A DNA stretch of 34,852 bases from Rhodospirillaceae bacterium (lineage in GTDB: Bacteria; Pseudomonadota; Alphaproteobacteria; Rhodospirillales; Casp-alpha2). Position numbers and translations under genes: made by a program. The notes beneath the pieces are model-generated. The model saw only the letters and a list, made by a program, of their open reading frames with translations, ran no database searches and was not told the origin of the DNA. The DNA lies in contig NZAZ01000054.1 of the NCBI GenBank assembly GCA_002686255.1, forward strand, positions 1-34,852. The letters are read 5' to 3'. Below are positions 1 to 8,898 of the stretch, piece after piece; position 1 is the first letter of the stretch, and each line of letters opens with the position of its first letter.

Positions 1-91
1 TTACAATACCTTATGCCTCACCCTGAGGAGGACCGGAGGTCCGTCTCGAAGGGTAATTGCTCCAGATCGTGCGTTTTTCAGCAGCCTGTTA
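1..91 (+). repeat. Right half of repeat element, copy A (MITE-like)
   Basis: This stretch matches the right-hand part of the complete copies at 33167-33577 and 34517-34726. Shared parts are the CCTCA/TGAGG palindrome, the GGACC-GGA-GGTCC palindrome, GTCTCGAAGGGT, and the terminal sequence TTTTTCAGCAGCCTGTTA at 74-91. The left half lies outside the window. It lacks the 45-bp palindrome present in copy B. There is no coding capacity for a transposase, so it would be a non-autonomous element, if mobile at all. Confidence 0.8.
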
Positions 92-108
92 GTGGATTTT
101 ATCCACTA
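90..108 (-). terminator. Possible hairpin at the end of the bactofilin gene
   Basis: TAGTGGAT (90-97) and ATCCACTA (101-108) form a perfect 8-bp stem with a 3-nt loop. The hairpin covers the bactofilin stop codon (99-101) and abuts the end of repeat copy A. No T-run follows on the minus strand, so intrinsic termination is uncertain. Confidence 0.3.
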
Positions 109-632
109 GAGGCGGCGACCGCCTTGGGGTCGTTGTCCTTTGCCTTGCCCGAGGCGCTGCCCTTGGACTCCATGGTTCCCTTTTTCCGGGCTTTGTCCAG
201 GTGGCGGGCCGGATCGTCCTTGCCGACGACGTTGATCTTGGCGTCCGGCTGTTCCTTCTTTTCGGCCATGTGCTTGCAGTGGCCTTCGAGGAAGGCGCCG
301 GCTTCGATGGCCAGGCCCTCATGCAGGATATCGCCGACCACATGCGCGGTCTTGGCCAGGTTGACGGAGCGGGACTTGATCTGGCCGCTGATGGAGCCGT
401 GGACAAAGACGGAATCGGCGACGATCTCGCCCTTGATATGGGCGGTTTCGCCAACCAGAAGGGACTTGGCGCGGATATCGCCGTCAACGGTGCCGTCGAT
501 CTGTATTTCACCGTCGCCGCTGAGGTCGCCGACGATCTTGAGGTCGGCGCTGATGATCGAAGGCGGTGACGGTTCCACTAAGGGTTTTGATCCCATGACG
601 ATTTCCGTTGCTTTTCTAGTTTTGGAAAACAT
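99..632 (-). CDS. Bactofilin (polymer-forming cytoskeletal protein)
   Basis: 177 aa. Bactofilins are nucleotide-free bacterial cytoskeletal proteins that self-assemble through a right-handed beta-helix and often recruit cell-wall enzymes. The central part, about residues 28-120, is the repetitive bactofilin pattern of short beta-strands with glycines (DLKIVGDLSGDGEIQIDG, then IKGEIVADSVFVHGSISG). It is flanked by a proline-containing N-tail and a long charged, low-complexity C-tail rich in K, A and S. The start at 632 has AGGTCGG just upstream. The first codons overlap the end of the M23 peptidase gene by 17 bp, so the two are co-transcribed and probably translationally coupled. Bactofilin next to an M23 peptidase is a widespread pairing, and the product probably positions that enzyme. 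The family call is firm; the cellular role here is inferred. Confidence 0.93.
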   Translation of the reverse strand: MFSKTRKATEIVMGSKPLVEPSPPSIISADLKIVGDLSGDGEIQIDGTVDGDIRAKSLLVGETAHIKGEIVADSVFVHGSISGQIKSRSVNLAKTAHVVGDILHEGLAIEAGAFLEGHCKHMAEKKEQPDAKINVVGKDDPARHLDKARKKGTMESKGSASGKAKDNDPKAVAASSG

Positions 633-1938
633 TCCGACCTGCCTTTATAAATTTCATGGGATTTTTGGCCCTTCCCCTGAAAACGACTTCATAATGCAGG
701 TGCATGCCCGTGCTTCGTCCCGTGCTCCCCAGCAAGCCGATTTTCTGAAGGAATTTTACCTTCTGTCCTTTCTTGACGTAAATCTTGTTCAGGTGGCCAT
801 AGCGAGTCTTCATGCTCGCGCCGTGACTGATTTCCACCAGCTTACCGTATTTCCCCTTCCAGCCGGCGTATGTTACCACCCCGGGGGCCGTAGAGTATAC
901 TCTGGACTTGAACGGGCCGCCAAGATCGAGCCCGTAATGGGACGCCCACCGGCGGTTGATGGGATCGCGCCGTTTTCCGTAATTGCTTGTTACGTAAAAT
1001 GAAACAAGCGGCGGCGCCAGCGGCATTTTCTGCATGATTTCCCGCAACGCCTCCATGCGGCCCATTTTGACGTCCAAATTGGTCAGCTTGACCTTCATTT
1101 CCCTGGTCGGTTCGTGTTCGGGCTTAAGCGCGATAAAGGGACCGCCCTGGCCCTTGGGGCGCAGATCCTGATCTTTCAGCAGTCGGCTGATCTTGATTCC
1201 CGACATGGCAATGATTTTTTCCATGTTTTCGATGGAGACGGTGGTGCCGTCGGTCAGGCGCTGGATCGCCTGTACCTCCGATTCCTGAAGGCCGGCGAGG
1301 CGGCTTTCCAGGTTCTTGATCTGGCTTTGCATCCGGGTGGCCTGGTAAATCGACTGGTTGCGTTCGGCGAGCGCCGTTTGCAGGTCGGCCTCGGCGGTGT
1401 TCAGGTTGCCGGCCAGCGAAAAGTTCCGGTTGGCGATGGTCTGCATCTTTTCTTCGATATCGGCCACCTTGTTCTTCAGATTCGCCCGCGCGGCGGCTAT
1501 TTCCTCGCGCTCCGATTTGGTCACCTTCAGCTTCTTGGAAACCGAGGCCAGGCTTTGTTGAAGGGAGGCGTTTTTCTGGATCAGGCCCAGCATCAGGGCA
1601 TTGCTTTCTTTCATGTCGATAGTCAGGTTGGTGAACTTCTTCTGGTATTCCGAAACCTCGCCCAGGAGGGTGCGGTAGGCTTGCCTTGAATTGGCGATCA
1701 GGCCGTCCTTGGCGGCGATGATGGTATCGTGGCGAACGAAGGTGGTCGTCGTATAGGCCATCCACCCGCCGGTCATCAGAAGCACCAGGACGAGGGCGAT
1801 CTGCCACCCCTGGGTCAACCGAATAAAGGAAACCCTGCCTCCGGTTCGAAAATGAATTTGTCTTTCGGGAAAAAGACGGTCAATCAATTCAACGGACCGC
1901 TCCCTAAGGGTCCGTTGGCGATTAGGCCATTTTTTCAT
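616..1938 (-). CDS. M23 (LytM-type) metallopeptidase, membrane-anchored, with coiled coil
   Basis: 440 aa. The order is: a basic cytoplasmic N-tail, one membrane segment at about 45-65, a long coiled coil at about 75-240, a linker, and a C-terminal M23 domain at about 310-435. The M23 metal and catalytic set is complete: H334 and D338 in SHYGLDLG, H382 in YGHL, and H413/H415 in MHLHYE. The protein should therefore be an active zinc endopeptidase that cuts peptidoglycan cross-links, not a degenerate EnvC/NlpD-type activator. The domain would face the periplasm. GAGGGG lies upstream of the ATG at 1938. The gene overlaps the downstream bactofilin gene by 17 bp, which suggests a shared job in localised wall remodelling or cell shape. 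The exact cleaved bond is not visible from sequence. Confidence 0.93.
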   Translation of the reverse strand: MKKWPNRQRTLRERSVELIDRLFPERQIHFRTGGRVSFIRLTQGWQIALVLVLLMTGGWMAYTTTTFVRHDTIIAAKDGLIANSRQAYRTLLGEVSEYQKKFTNLTIDMKESNALMLGLIQKNASLQQSLASVSKKLKVTKSEREEIAAARANLKNKVADIEEKMQTIANRNFSLAGNLNTAEADLQTALAERNQSIYQATRMQSQIKNLESRLAGLQESEVQAIQRLTDGTTVSIENMEKIIAMSGIKISRLLKDQDLRPKGQGGPFIALKPEHEPTREMKVKLTNLDVKMGRMEALREIMQKMPLAPPLVSFYVTSNYGKRRDPINRRWASHYGLDLGGPFKSRVYSTAPGVVTYAGWKGKYGKLVEISHGASMKTRYGHLNKIYVKKGQKVKFLQKIGLLGSTGRSTGMHLHYEVVFRGRAKNPMKFIKAGRNVFQN

Positions 1939-2365
1939 GACAACCCCTCAATACGCTTCCCTTATGAGCCATGCCTGAAACCCCCCGATTATTTTTTGGG
2001 GCCAAGACCGTGAAAAAGCGGCCTGACCGACGGCTCCGGCTCGTTTTTTGCCGGGTATTCCGCCGCCGGCGGCTACTTCGATCCCTGGCGCAAAAGCCTA
2101 TTGAACGTTAAAGAGTCGGATGATTCCTTGCAAGGGCATAATGGGGTCAAAAGAGTGGTTAAGCCTTGAAAATGGGGAATAAATAGCATCGGCAAGGCCC
2201 CGGCCCGGCCCTTGGGAAGCCCCGCCCCGGCCGACCCGGCGGGCCCGAAAGCGGCGCAAACGCTGGATTCGGGGTGAATTGCGGGGCCGAATAATAACCG
2301 CCACCTCAGGCAAAATTTCGGTTAATAGTACCTCGCCTTGTGCTTAACGCTTTGAGTGATACGCC
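1939..2365. other. Intergenic region between divergent M23 and pgpA genes
   Basis: 427 bp with no convincing gene. It must hold the promoters of both divergent units, but I see no clear -35/-10 pair that I would defend. There is a GC-rich stretch at about 2190-2240. Near 1985-2004 a run of C faces a run of G across an AT-rich loop, a weak inverted repeat. A 71-codon open frame at 2098-2313 (minus) is rich in R and P, and I regard it as chance. Confidence 0.5.
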
Positions 2366-2872
2366 ATGAACCCGAACGGCCCCGCCGCCGAAAATTGGAA
2401 TCTCCGCGATCCGGCCCAGCTTCTGGCCACCGGATTCGGGGTCGGGCTGCTGCCGGTCGCCCCCGGCACCTGGGGCTCGCTTTTCGCCCTCCCCGCCGCC
2501 TGGGGTATTGTCGCCGCCACCGGACAGCTGGGGTTGGCGTTGGCCGCTGCCGGCGTCTTCGTCCTTGGGATTTGGGCGGCCGGCGCCTGCGTCGAAAAAC
2601 AAGGCATCCAGGACCCCGGTCCCGTGGTCATCGACGAAATCGCCGGCCAGTGGGCGGTGCTGCTGTTGGTGCCCGTGGACTTTATTCATTACGCCGCCGG
2701 CTTCGTCCTGTTTAGGGCCTTCGATATCCTTAAACCGTGGCCGATCGGCTGGGCCGACCGCGAAATCAAGGGCGGCCTCGGGGTCATGCTCGACGACGCC
2801 TTCGCCGCCGCTTACGCGGCCGCGGTGCTGTGGGGCGTCGCCTGGGCGATGCCCCGGGCGTTAGGAGGATAG
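2366..2872 (+). CDS. pgpA: Phosphatidylglycerophosphatase A
   Basis: 168 aa, usual length. PgpA removes the phosphate from phosphatidylglycerol phosphate to give phosphatidylglycerol, the last step of PG synthesis at the inner membrane. The family motifs are all present: GFGVGLLPVAPGTWGS near the N-terminus, DPGPVVIDEIAGQW with the conserved acidic residues, FRAFDILKPWPIGWADR, and GLGVMLDDAFAA. Hydrophobic segments lie between them, as expected for an integral membrane protein. The ATG at 2366 has no strong ribosome-binding site. The stop codon is followed after one base by the pncC start, so the two form an operon, a common pairing in alphaproteobacteria. Confidence 0.96.
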   Translation: MNPNGPAAENWNLRDPAQLLATGFGVGLLPVAPGTWGSLFALPAAWGIVAATGQLGLALAAAGVFVLGIWAAGACVEKQGIQDPGPVVIDEIAGQWAVLLLVPVDFIHYAAGFVLFRAFDILKPWPIGWADREIKGGLGVMLDDAFAAAYAAAVLWGVAWAMPRALGG

Positions 2873-2873
2873 G

Positions 2874-3362
2874 ATGTTCACCGGCCAACAACTGGCCCTG
2901 GCCGAGGCGGTGCTCGATGCCTGCCGCGAGGCCGGGCTTAGGATCGCGGTTGCCGAGTCGTGCACCGGCGGCCTGATCGCCGGGTGCCTGACCGCCGTAT
3001 CCGGATCGTCGGACGTGGTCGAGCGCGGCTTCGTCACCTACACCAACGAGGCCAAGCAAGAGGTGCTGGGCGTGCCGAAAACGCTGCTCGCCCGTCACGG
3101 AGCCGTCAGCGAGCCCGTCGCCCGGGCCATGGCCGAAGGGGCGCTTGGAAACTCCCCCGCCGACCTCGGCGTCGCCGTGACGGGCGTTGCCGGGCCGACC
3201 GGCGGCACGGCGGAAAAGCCCGTCGGGCTGGTGCATTTCGCCTGCGCCCGGAAAGGCGTGGAAATTCTGTCCGAGCACCACCAGTTCGACGGCGGCCGCG
3301 ACGACGTGCGCGCGCAGTCGGTGACGGCGGCGCTCAAACTGCTGCGGTGTATTGTGGGTTGA
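2874..3362 (+). CDS. pncC: Nicotinamide-nucleotide amidase (CinA C-terminal domain protein)
   Basis: 162 aa, corresponding only to the C-terminal domain of CinA, as in stand-alone PncC/YgaD proteins. It deamidates nicotinamide mononucleotide to nicotinate mononucleotide in pyridine-nucleotide recycling. Motifs seen: AESCTGGLIA with the conserved serine at residue 29, GFVTYTNEAK, VAVTGVAGPTGG and KPVGLV. A strong AGGAGG lies 7 bases before the ATG at 2874, and one base separates it from the pgpA stop. The gene converges on ratA, with 6 bp between their stop codons. The older competence-damage name (cinA) is often attached to this family but does not describe the activity. Confidence 0.95.
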   Translation: MFTGQQLALAEAVLDACREAGLRIAVAESCTGGLIAGCLTAVSGSSDVVERGFVTYTNEAKQEVLGVPKTLLARHGAVSEPVARAMAEGALGNSPADLGVAVTGVAGPTGGTAEKPVGLVHFACARKGVEILSEHHQFDGGRDDVRAQSVTAALKLLRCIVG

Positions 3363-3368
3363 CGGCCC

Positions 3369-3803
3369 CTACTTGCCGTAAAGCCGGTCGGCGCGTTTCT
3401 CGAAGGCCGAGATCATCCGCTTTACGGCCTTGTTGAACACGGCGCCGATGGCTTTTTGCATCAGCCGGGAGCGGAACTCGAAATCGACGAAGAAATCGAT
3501 CAGGCATTCGCCGTCGCCGTGCGGCTCGAAAATCCAGTGGTTGTTCAGGTACTTGAACGGCCCCTCGAAATAGGTGACGTCGATGCGCCCGGGCCGGTTC
3601 CACTCCACCCGGGTCGAGAACTTCTCGCGGAACACCTTAAAGCCGATCACCATGTCGGCCAGCACCATGTCGCCGTGGCGCTCGCGTATCCGCGTCGCCA
3701 CGCACCAGGGCAGGAATTCCGGGTACTTGTCGACGTCGATCACCAGATCGAACATCTGCTCCGGGGTGTGCGGCAGGATGCGTTTCTCGGCGTGTGTGGG
3801 CAT
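3369..3803 (-). CDS. ratA: RatA/COQ10-type START-domain protein
   Basis: 144 aa, full length for the small SRPBCC/START family that includes E. coli RatA and mitochondrial Coq10. Diagnostic features are an N-terminal helix segment with PEQMFDLVIDVDKYPEFLPWC, alternating strands forming the lipid-binding groove, and a long C-terminal helix (FNKAVKRMISAFEKRADRLYG). In E. coli the protein was described as inhibiting 70S assembly; Coq10 homologues bind ubiquinone. Which role applies here cannot be told from sequence. It lies 6 bp downstream of lipA, so it is the last gene of the pdh-lpd-lipA transcript, an arrangement common in alphaproteobacteria. Confidence 0.9.
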   Translation of the reverse strand: MPTHAEKRILPHTPEQMFDLVIDVDKYPEFLPWCVATRIRERHGDMVLADMVIGFKVFREKFSTRVEWNRPGRIDVTYFEGPFKYLNNHWIFEPHGDGECLIDFFVDFEFRSRLMQKAIGAVFNKAVKRMISAFEKRADRLYGK

Positions 3804-3809
3804 GAAGCC

Positions 3810-4754
3810 TTATACCAAGGAGGACCGCCGCGCCTTTTGCAGCGTCTCGAAGTCCTTGCCGGCGTGATAGGACGAGCGCGTCAACGGCGACGAGGCGACG
3901 CGCAGGAACCCCTTGGCCGCGCCCAGGCGCTTGAAGCCCTCGAACTCGTCCGGGGTGACGAAGCGCTCGATGGGGGCGTGGCGGCGGGTCGGCGCCAGGT
4001 ACTGGCCGATGGTCAGGAAATCGACGTCGGCCGAGCGCAGGTCGTCCATCACCTGATGCACCTCGACCGGCTCCTCGCCGAGGCCGACCATGATCCCCGA
4101 CTTGGTGAAGACACCTGCGTCGAGGGTCTTGGCCCGTTCCAGCAGCTTCAGGGATTCGAAATAGCGCCCCCCGGGGCGGATCGACGGATAGAGCCGGGGC
4201 ACGGTCTCCAGGTTGTGGCTGAAGACGTCGGGGCCGGCGGCGATGACGGCCTCCAAGGCGCCCGGCTTGTCGCGGAAGTCGGGCGTCAGCACCTCGATCG
4301 TCGTTGCCGGCGACGTTGCGCGGAGGCGCTCGACGCAGTTGACGAACTGCCCGGCGCCGCCGTCGTCCAGGTCGTCCCGGTCCACCGAGGTGATGACGAT
4401 GTGCTTCATGCCCATGTCGGCGACCGACAGCGCCAGGTTCCCGGGTTCCTTTGCGTCGACGGCGCCCGGCTTGCCGGTGGCGACGTTGCAGAACGCGCAC
4501 GCCCGGGTGCAGATCGGGCCCAGGATCATCACCGTCGCGTGCCTTTGTTCCCAGCACTCGCCGATGTTGGGGCACGCCGCTTCCTCGCACACGGTATGGA
4601 GGCCCCTTTGGCGCATCAGTTTCCTGGTTTCGGCGTAGCCCTTCGAGGCCGGCGCCTTGACGCGGATCCAGGCCGGCTTGCGCAGCACCGGGTTTTCCGT
4701 ATTGCCGGCCTTTTCCGGGTGGCGGTGTATGGCCAAGTTTTCGACGTTGCTCAT
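3810..4754 (-). CDS. lipA: Lipoyl synthase
   Basis: 314 aa from the chosen start. This radical-SAM enzyme inserts two sulfurs into octanoyl groups on lipoyl domains, making the cofactor for the PDH subunits encoded just upstream. Both iron-sulfur sites are complete: the auxiliary cluster CX4CX5C (C56, C61, C67) and the radical-SAM CX3CX2C (C82, C86, C89 in CTRACAFC). The conserved RSSYHAG, whose serine ligates the auxiliary cluster, is near the C-terminus. The open frame extends to 4811, but that would overlap lpdA by 44 bp. The ATG at 4754, 13 bp after the lpdA stop with GGCGG upstream, starts the usual protein ([11 protein letters not shown]). Confidence 0.97.
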   Translation of the reverse strand: MSNVENLAIHRHPEKAGNTENPVLRKPAWIRVKAPASKGYAETRKLMRQRGLHTVCEEAACPNIGECWEQRHATVMILGPICTRACAFCNVATGKPGAVDAKEPGNLALSVADMGMKHIVITSVDRDDLDDGGAGQFVNCVERLRATSPATTIEVLTPDFRDKPGALEAVIAAGPDVFSHNLETVPRLYPSIRPGGRYFESLKLLERAKTLDAGVFTKSGIMVGLGEEPVEVHQVMDDLRSADVDFLTIGQYLAPTRRHAPIERFVTPDEFEGFKRLGAAKGFLRVASSPLTRSSYHAGKDFETLQKARRSSLV

Positions 4755-4767
4755 GATTTTTCCGCCG

Positions 4768-6168
4768 TTAAATATGGATCGCCCGGCCGAAGGCGTCGAG
4801 GACCGATTCATGCATCATCTCGGACAGCGTCGGGTGCGGGAAGACGGCGTGCATCAGTTCTTCCTCGGTCGTCTCCAGGCCCATGGCGACGACGAAGCCC
4901 TGGATCAGCTCCGTCACCTCGGCGCCGACCATGTGGGCGCCCAGCAGTTGCCCGGTCTTGGCGTCGAACACGGTCTTGACCAGGCCGTCGGCCTCGCCAA
5001 GCGCAACCGCCTTGCCGTTGGCGATGAACGGAAAACGCCCGACCTTGACGTCCAGGCCGGCCTTCCTGGCCGCGTCTTCGGTCAGCCCGACGCTGGCGAT
5101 CTGCGGATGGCAATAGGTGCAGCCCGGAACCTGGCCCTTGTCCAGGGGGTGCGGGTCGAGCCCGGCGATTTTCTCGATGCAGATGACGCCTTCGTGCTCG
5201 GCCTTGTGGGCCAGCATCGGCGGCCCGGCGACGTCGCCGATGGCATAGACGCCGGGCTCATGGGTGCGCGAGAACCCGTCGGTGACGATGCAGCCCTTGT
5301 CGGTCTTGACCTTCGTCGTCTCCAGCCCGATGCCTTCGATGTTGCCCACGACGCCGACGGCGGAAATCACGCGGTCAACCTTGATGGCGGTTTTCTTGCC
5401 TTCCGCGTCTTCGATGGTGGCGGTGACCGACGCACTGGTCTTCTTCAGCCCCGTCACCTTGGCCCCGGTGATGATGGTCATGCCCTGGCTCTCGAACCGC
5501 TTGTGGGCCAGCGCCGCGATCTCCGCGTCCTCGACGGGAAGGATCCGATCCAACACCTCGACCACCGTGACCTTGGCGCCCAGCGTATTGAAGAAGCTGG
5601 CGAACTCGATGCCGATGGCGCCCGAGCCGATGACCAGCAGCGACTTCGGCATGGTGTCCGGGACCAGGGCCTCGAAATAGGTCCACACCCGTTTGCCGTC
5701 CGGCTCCAGTCCCTTGAGGGTCCGCGGCCGGGCGCCGGTGGCGACGATGACGTGCTGGGCTGAAAGCGACTGTTTGTTTCCGTCTTTCCCGGCCACGTCG
5801 ACGCGGCCGGGGCCGTTCAGCTTCGCCTCGCCATCGATGACGGCGACCTTGTTCTTCTTCAACAGGAACCCGACGCCTTTGTTGAGCCGGTCCGAGATGC
5901 CACGCGAGCGCTTGACCACCTTCTTCAGGTCGAAGCCGACGCTCTTGGCCGACAGGCCGTAGTCGCCGGCGTGGGTCATGGCGTGGAAGATTTCCGCCGA
6001 GCGCAGCAGCGCCTTGGTCGGGATGCAGCCCCAGTTGAGGCAGATGCCGCCCAGGTGCTGCTTTTCGACGACGCAGGCCTTGAGCCCGAGCTGCGCGGCG
6101 CGGATGGCGGTGACGTAGCCGCCCGGGCCGCCGCCGATGGTGATGACGTCGAAGTTGTTTTCAGCCAT
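4768..6168 (-). CDS. lpdA: Dihydrolipoyl dehydrogenase (E3)
   Basis: 466 aa, normal length. This FAD enzyme reoxidises dihydrolipoyl groups of the 2-oxo acid dehydrogenase complexes and reduces NAD+. The FAD-binding fingerprint [17 protein letters not shown] is at the N-terminus, followed by the redox-active disulfide motif [13 protein letters not shown]. The NAD-binding [13 protein letters not shown] lies mid-protein. The C-terminal dimer-interface motif with the catalytic His-Glu pair is [11 protein letters not shown]. It lies 10 bp after pdhC and 13 bp before lipA. It is therefore the PDH-dedicated E3, although it may also serve the oxoglutarate complex. Confidence 0.97.
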   Translation of the reverse strand: MAENNFDVITIGGGPGGYVTAIRAAQLGLKACVVEKQHLGGICLNWGCIPTKALLRSAEIFHAMTHAGDYGLSAKSVGFDLKKVVKRSRGISDRLNKGVGFLLKKNKVAVIDGEAKLNGPGRVDVAGKDGNKQSLSAQHVIVATGARPRTLKGLEPDGKRVWTYFEALVPDTMPKSLLVIGSGAIGIEFASFFNTLGAKVTVVEVLDRILPVEDAEIAALAHKRFESQGMTIITGAKVTGLKKTSASVTATIEDAEGKKTAIKVDRVISAVGVVGNIEGIGLETTKVKTDKGCIVTDGFSRTHEPGVYAIGDVAGPPMLAHKAEHEGVICIEKIAGLDPHPLDKGQVPGCTYCHPQIASVGLTEDAARKAGLDVKVGRFPFIANGKAVALGEADGLVKTVFDAKTGQLLGAHMVGAEVTELIQGFVVAMGLETTEEELMHAVFPHPTLSEMMHESVLDAFGRAIHI

Positions 6169-6178
6169 GGCGCCTGCC

Positions 6179-7456
6179 CTACAACATGAACTGAAGGGGC
6201 AGTTCCAGAATGGCCTTCAGTTCCTTGGTGAACGCGGCGGCGGTGGCGCCGTCGATGCAGCGGTGATCGATGGCCATGGTCAGGGTCATCACCGTCGCCA
6301 TGGCCAGGGCGCCGTTCCTGACCACCGCCCTTGGTTCGCCGGCGCCGACGCTGAGGATGGCGCCCTGCGGCGGGTTGATGATGGAGGTGAAGTTTGTGAC
6401 CCCGAACATACCCAGGTTGGACACCGTAAACGTGCCGCCCTGGTATTCCTCGGGCTGAAGTTGCCCGGCCCGCGCCCTGAGCGCCAACGCCCTGGCCTCG
6501 GCCGAGATCGCCACCAGGCCCTTGTTGCCGACGTCGCGGATGACCGGCGTGATCAGGCCGCCGTCGATGGCGACGGCGACGGAAATATCGGCGCGGTTGT
6601 AATACAGCGTCGCCTCATCGGTGTAGGACGCGTTGCAGGCGGGAACCCGTTCTAAAGCCAGCGCCACCGCCTTGATAATGAAGTCGTTGACGGAAATCTT
6701 GTAGTCCGCGCCGTCCTTGGCGTTGAGGCGCTTGCGGAAGTCGAGCAGCGTGTCCAGGTCCACGTCCACGGAAAGGTTGAAATGCGGTACGTCGCGGGCT
6801 GACTCGGTCAGTCTTTTGGCGATCGTCTTGCGCATGGTCGAATTGGCGACGGACTTGAATTCGGGCATGGTGCCGAGCAAAGGATCGGCGGCGTTGATGG
6901 TCGGCGTCGGTGGCGGAGCCGCTTGCGCTGCTTGGGCCGCTGGGGCGGTGGCCGCCGATCCGGGGGTGGCGCCCTCGACATCGCGCTTGACGATGCGGCC
7001 CTTGGGTCCGGTACCGGTCAGGGCGGCCAGGTTGACGCCTTTTTCCGCCGCCAGACGCCTCGCCAGGGGGCTGGCGATCACGCGGTTGGCGGTTCTTGCC
7101 GGTGTGGGTTGCGGTGCGGCGGCAGGTTTCGCGGGAGCCGGAGCCGGAGCAACAGGAGGCGCGGCAGGGGCCGAAGCCCCTTCCAGGGCCCCCTCAAGCG
7201 CGGAAACGTCCTCGCCGTCTTCGAGCAGCAGCGCGATCACCTGGTTGACCGGCACTTCCTCGGTGCCTTCGGGAACCAGGATTTTCCCCAGTGTCCCCTC
7301 GTCCACGGCCTCGATTTCCATGGTCGCCTTGTCGGTCTCGATTTCGGCGATCACGTCGCCGCTTTCGACGGCGTCGCCTTCCTTCTTGGCCCACTTGGCG
7401 ATGGTGCCCTCGGTCATGGTCGGCGACAGGGCCGGCATCAAGATTTGAATGGGCAT
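6179..7456 (-). CDS. pdhC: Dihydrolipoyllysine acetyltransferase (PDH E2)
   Basis: 425 aa. Domains in order: one lipoyl domain (about 1-78, lipoylated K43 in [11 protein letters not shown]), an Ala/Pro-rich swinging linker, a peripheral-subunit-binding domain (about 130-165, [16 protein letters not shown]), a second Ala/Pro linker, and the catalytic acetyltransferase domain ending with [15 protein letters not shown] and the short hydrophobic tail LPLQFML. The DHRxxDG motif holds the catalytic His and Asp. It forms the core of pyruvate dehydrogenase, passing acetyl groups to CoA. It lies 12 bp after pdhB. Its lipoyl-domain DNA shares a 48-nt identical block with pdhB (see findings). Confidence 0.97.
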   Translation of the reverse strand: MPIQILMPALSPTMTEGTIAKWAKKEGDAVESGDVIAEIETDKATMEIEAVDEGTLGKILVPEGTEEVPVNQVIALLLEDGEDVSALEGALEGASAPAAPPVAPAPAPAKPAAAPQPTPARTANRVIASPLARRLAAEKGVNLAALTGTGPKGRIVKRDVEGATPGSAATAPAAQAAQAAPPPTPTINAADPLLGTMPEFKSVANSTMRKTIAKRLTESARDVPHFNLSVDVDLDTLLDFRKRLNAKDGADYKISVNDFIIKAVALALERVPACNASYTDEATLYYNRADISVAVAIDGGLITPVIRDVGNKGLVAISAEARALALRARAGQLQPEEYQGGTFTVSNLGMFGVTNFTSIINPPQGAILSVGAGEPRAVVRNGALAMATVMTLTMAIDHRCIDGATAAAFTKELKAILELPLQFML

Positions 7457-7468
7457 GGCCCCTTCCCC

Positions 7469-8875
7469 CTACCGGTAACAGACGGATTTCGCCGCCTCGA
7501 CGATGGCGCTGGCCTTGGGCAGCGCTAGGGCTTCCAGGTTGGCGGCGTACGGCATCGGCACGTCGGCGCCGGTGACGCGGAAAACCGGCGCGTCCAGGTC
7601 GTCGAAGGTCTGCTCCATCATCGCGGCCGAGATTTCGGCGCCGATGCCGGCGACCGGCCAGCCTTCCTCGACGCTGACCAGGCGGTTGGTCTTGCCGACC
7701 GAGGCGGCAAGCGTGGCCGTGTCCAACGGCCTGAGGGAGCGCAGATTAATCACCTCCGCGTCGATGCCTTCGGCGGCCAGGTGTTCGGCCGCTTCCAGCG
7801 CCACGCCGACCATCAGCGAAAAAGCGGTGATGGTGACGCCCGTTCCCGGCCGTTCGACCTTGGCGCGGCCGATGGGGATCGTGAAGTCCGGATCGTCGGG
7901 GACGTCGAAGCTTTGCCCGTAGAGGATTTCGTTTTCCAGGAATATCACCGGATTGGGGTCGCGGATGGCCGATTTCAGCAACCCCTTGGCATCCGCCCCC
8001 GACCACGGCGAAACCACCTTGAGCCCCGGGATGTGGGCGAACCACGAGGCGTAGCATTGCGAATGCTGGGCGGCGACGCGGGCGGCGGCGCCGTTGGGTC
8101 CGCGGAAGACGATCGGCGCCCCCATCTGCCCGCCCGACATGTAGAGCGTCTTGGCCGCCGAGTTGACGATCTGGTCCATGGCCTGCATGGAGAAGTTGAA
8201 GGTCATGAATTCGACGATCGGCCTCAGGCCGCCGAACGACGCGCCGACGCCGAGTCCCGTGAAGCCGTGCTCGGTGATCGGGGTGTCGACCACCCGCTCG
8301 GGGCCGAATTCCTCCAGCAGGCCCTGACTGATCTTGTAGGCGCCCTGGTATTGGGCGACTTCCTCGCCCATCAGGTAGACCCTCTCGTCGCGTCTCATTT
8401 CCTCGGCCATGGCGTCGCGCAACGCCTCGCGAACGGTAAGGCGCGCCATCGGGCCGTCATAATCGGCTTCCGGCGCCGCCAAGGGGGCAGCGACGGCGGC
8501 AGCAGGCGGGGATGGCGCGGCCGGGGCTGGGAGCGCCGGGGCCGGCGCGGGAGCCTGCTCGTCGGGCTGTGGGGGCGGCTGTGGAGGCGCCGGAGGGGGC
8601 GCGGGGGGAGCTTCAACGTCCGATACGTCCTCGCCTTCCTCGGCGATGATGGCGATCGGCGTGTTGACGGCGACGTTCTCGGTCTCTTCGGGAACCAGTA
8701 TCTTGCCCAGTGTCCCCTCGTCCACGGCCTCGATTTCCATGGTCGCCTTGTCGCTTTCGATCTCGGCCAGGACGTCGCCGCTTTCGACGGCGTCGCCTTC
8801 GGCCTTCAGCCACTTGACGATCTTGCCTTCGGTCATGGTCGGCGACAGCGCCGGCATCAGGACTTGCGTGGCCAT
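7469..8875 (-). CDS. pdhB: Pyruvate dehydrogenase E1 beta subunit with lipoyl domain
   Basis: 468 aa, longer than a plain E1-beta (about 325 aa) because of an N-terminal lipoyl domain (K43 in [11 protein letters not shown]) and an Ala/Pro-rich linker at about 80-135. This architecture is typical of alphaproteobacteria. The E1-beta part follows, with [36 protein letters not shown] and [19 protein letters not shown]. With PdhA it forms the thiamine-diphosphate E1 that decarboxylates pyruvate and acetylates lipoyl groups. It starts 23 bp after the pdhA stop. The extra lipoyl domain gives E1 its own acetyl carrier; lipoylation would depend on lipA further down the operon. Confidence 0.97.
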   Translation of the reverse strand: MATQVLMPALSPTMTEGKIVKWLKAEGDAVESGDVLAEIESDKATMEIEAVDEGTLGKILVPEETENVAVNTPIAIIAEEGEDVSDVEAPPAPPPAPPQPPPQPDEQAPAPAPALPAPAAPSPPAAAVAAPLAAPEADYDGPMARLTVREALRDAMAEEMRRDERVYLMGEEVAQYQGAYKISQGLLEEFGPERVVDTPITEHGFTGLGVGASFGGLRPIVEFMTFNFSMQAMDQIVNSAAKTLYMSGGQMGAPIVFRGPNGAAARVAAQHSQCYASWFAHIPGLKVVSPWSGADAKGLLKSAIRDPNPVIFLENEILYGQSFDVPDDPDFTIPIGRAKVERPGTGVTITAFSLMVGVALEAAEHLAAEGIDAEVINLRSLRPLDTATLAASVGKTNRLVSVEEGWPVAGIGAEISAAMMEQTFDDLDAPVFRVTGADVPMPYAANLEALALPKASAIVEAAKSVCYR

Positions 8876-8898
8876 GTCACTCCCTCAAGAGGCCCGGC

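Noticed and set aside
2098..2313. Small gene on the minus strand between M23 and pgpA genes
   Set aside because: It is rich in Arg, Pro and Gly from GC-rich DNA, has no ribosome-binding site and no recognisable family.
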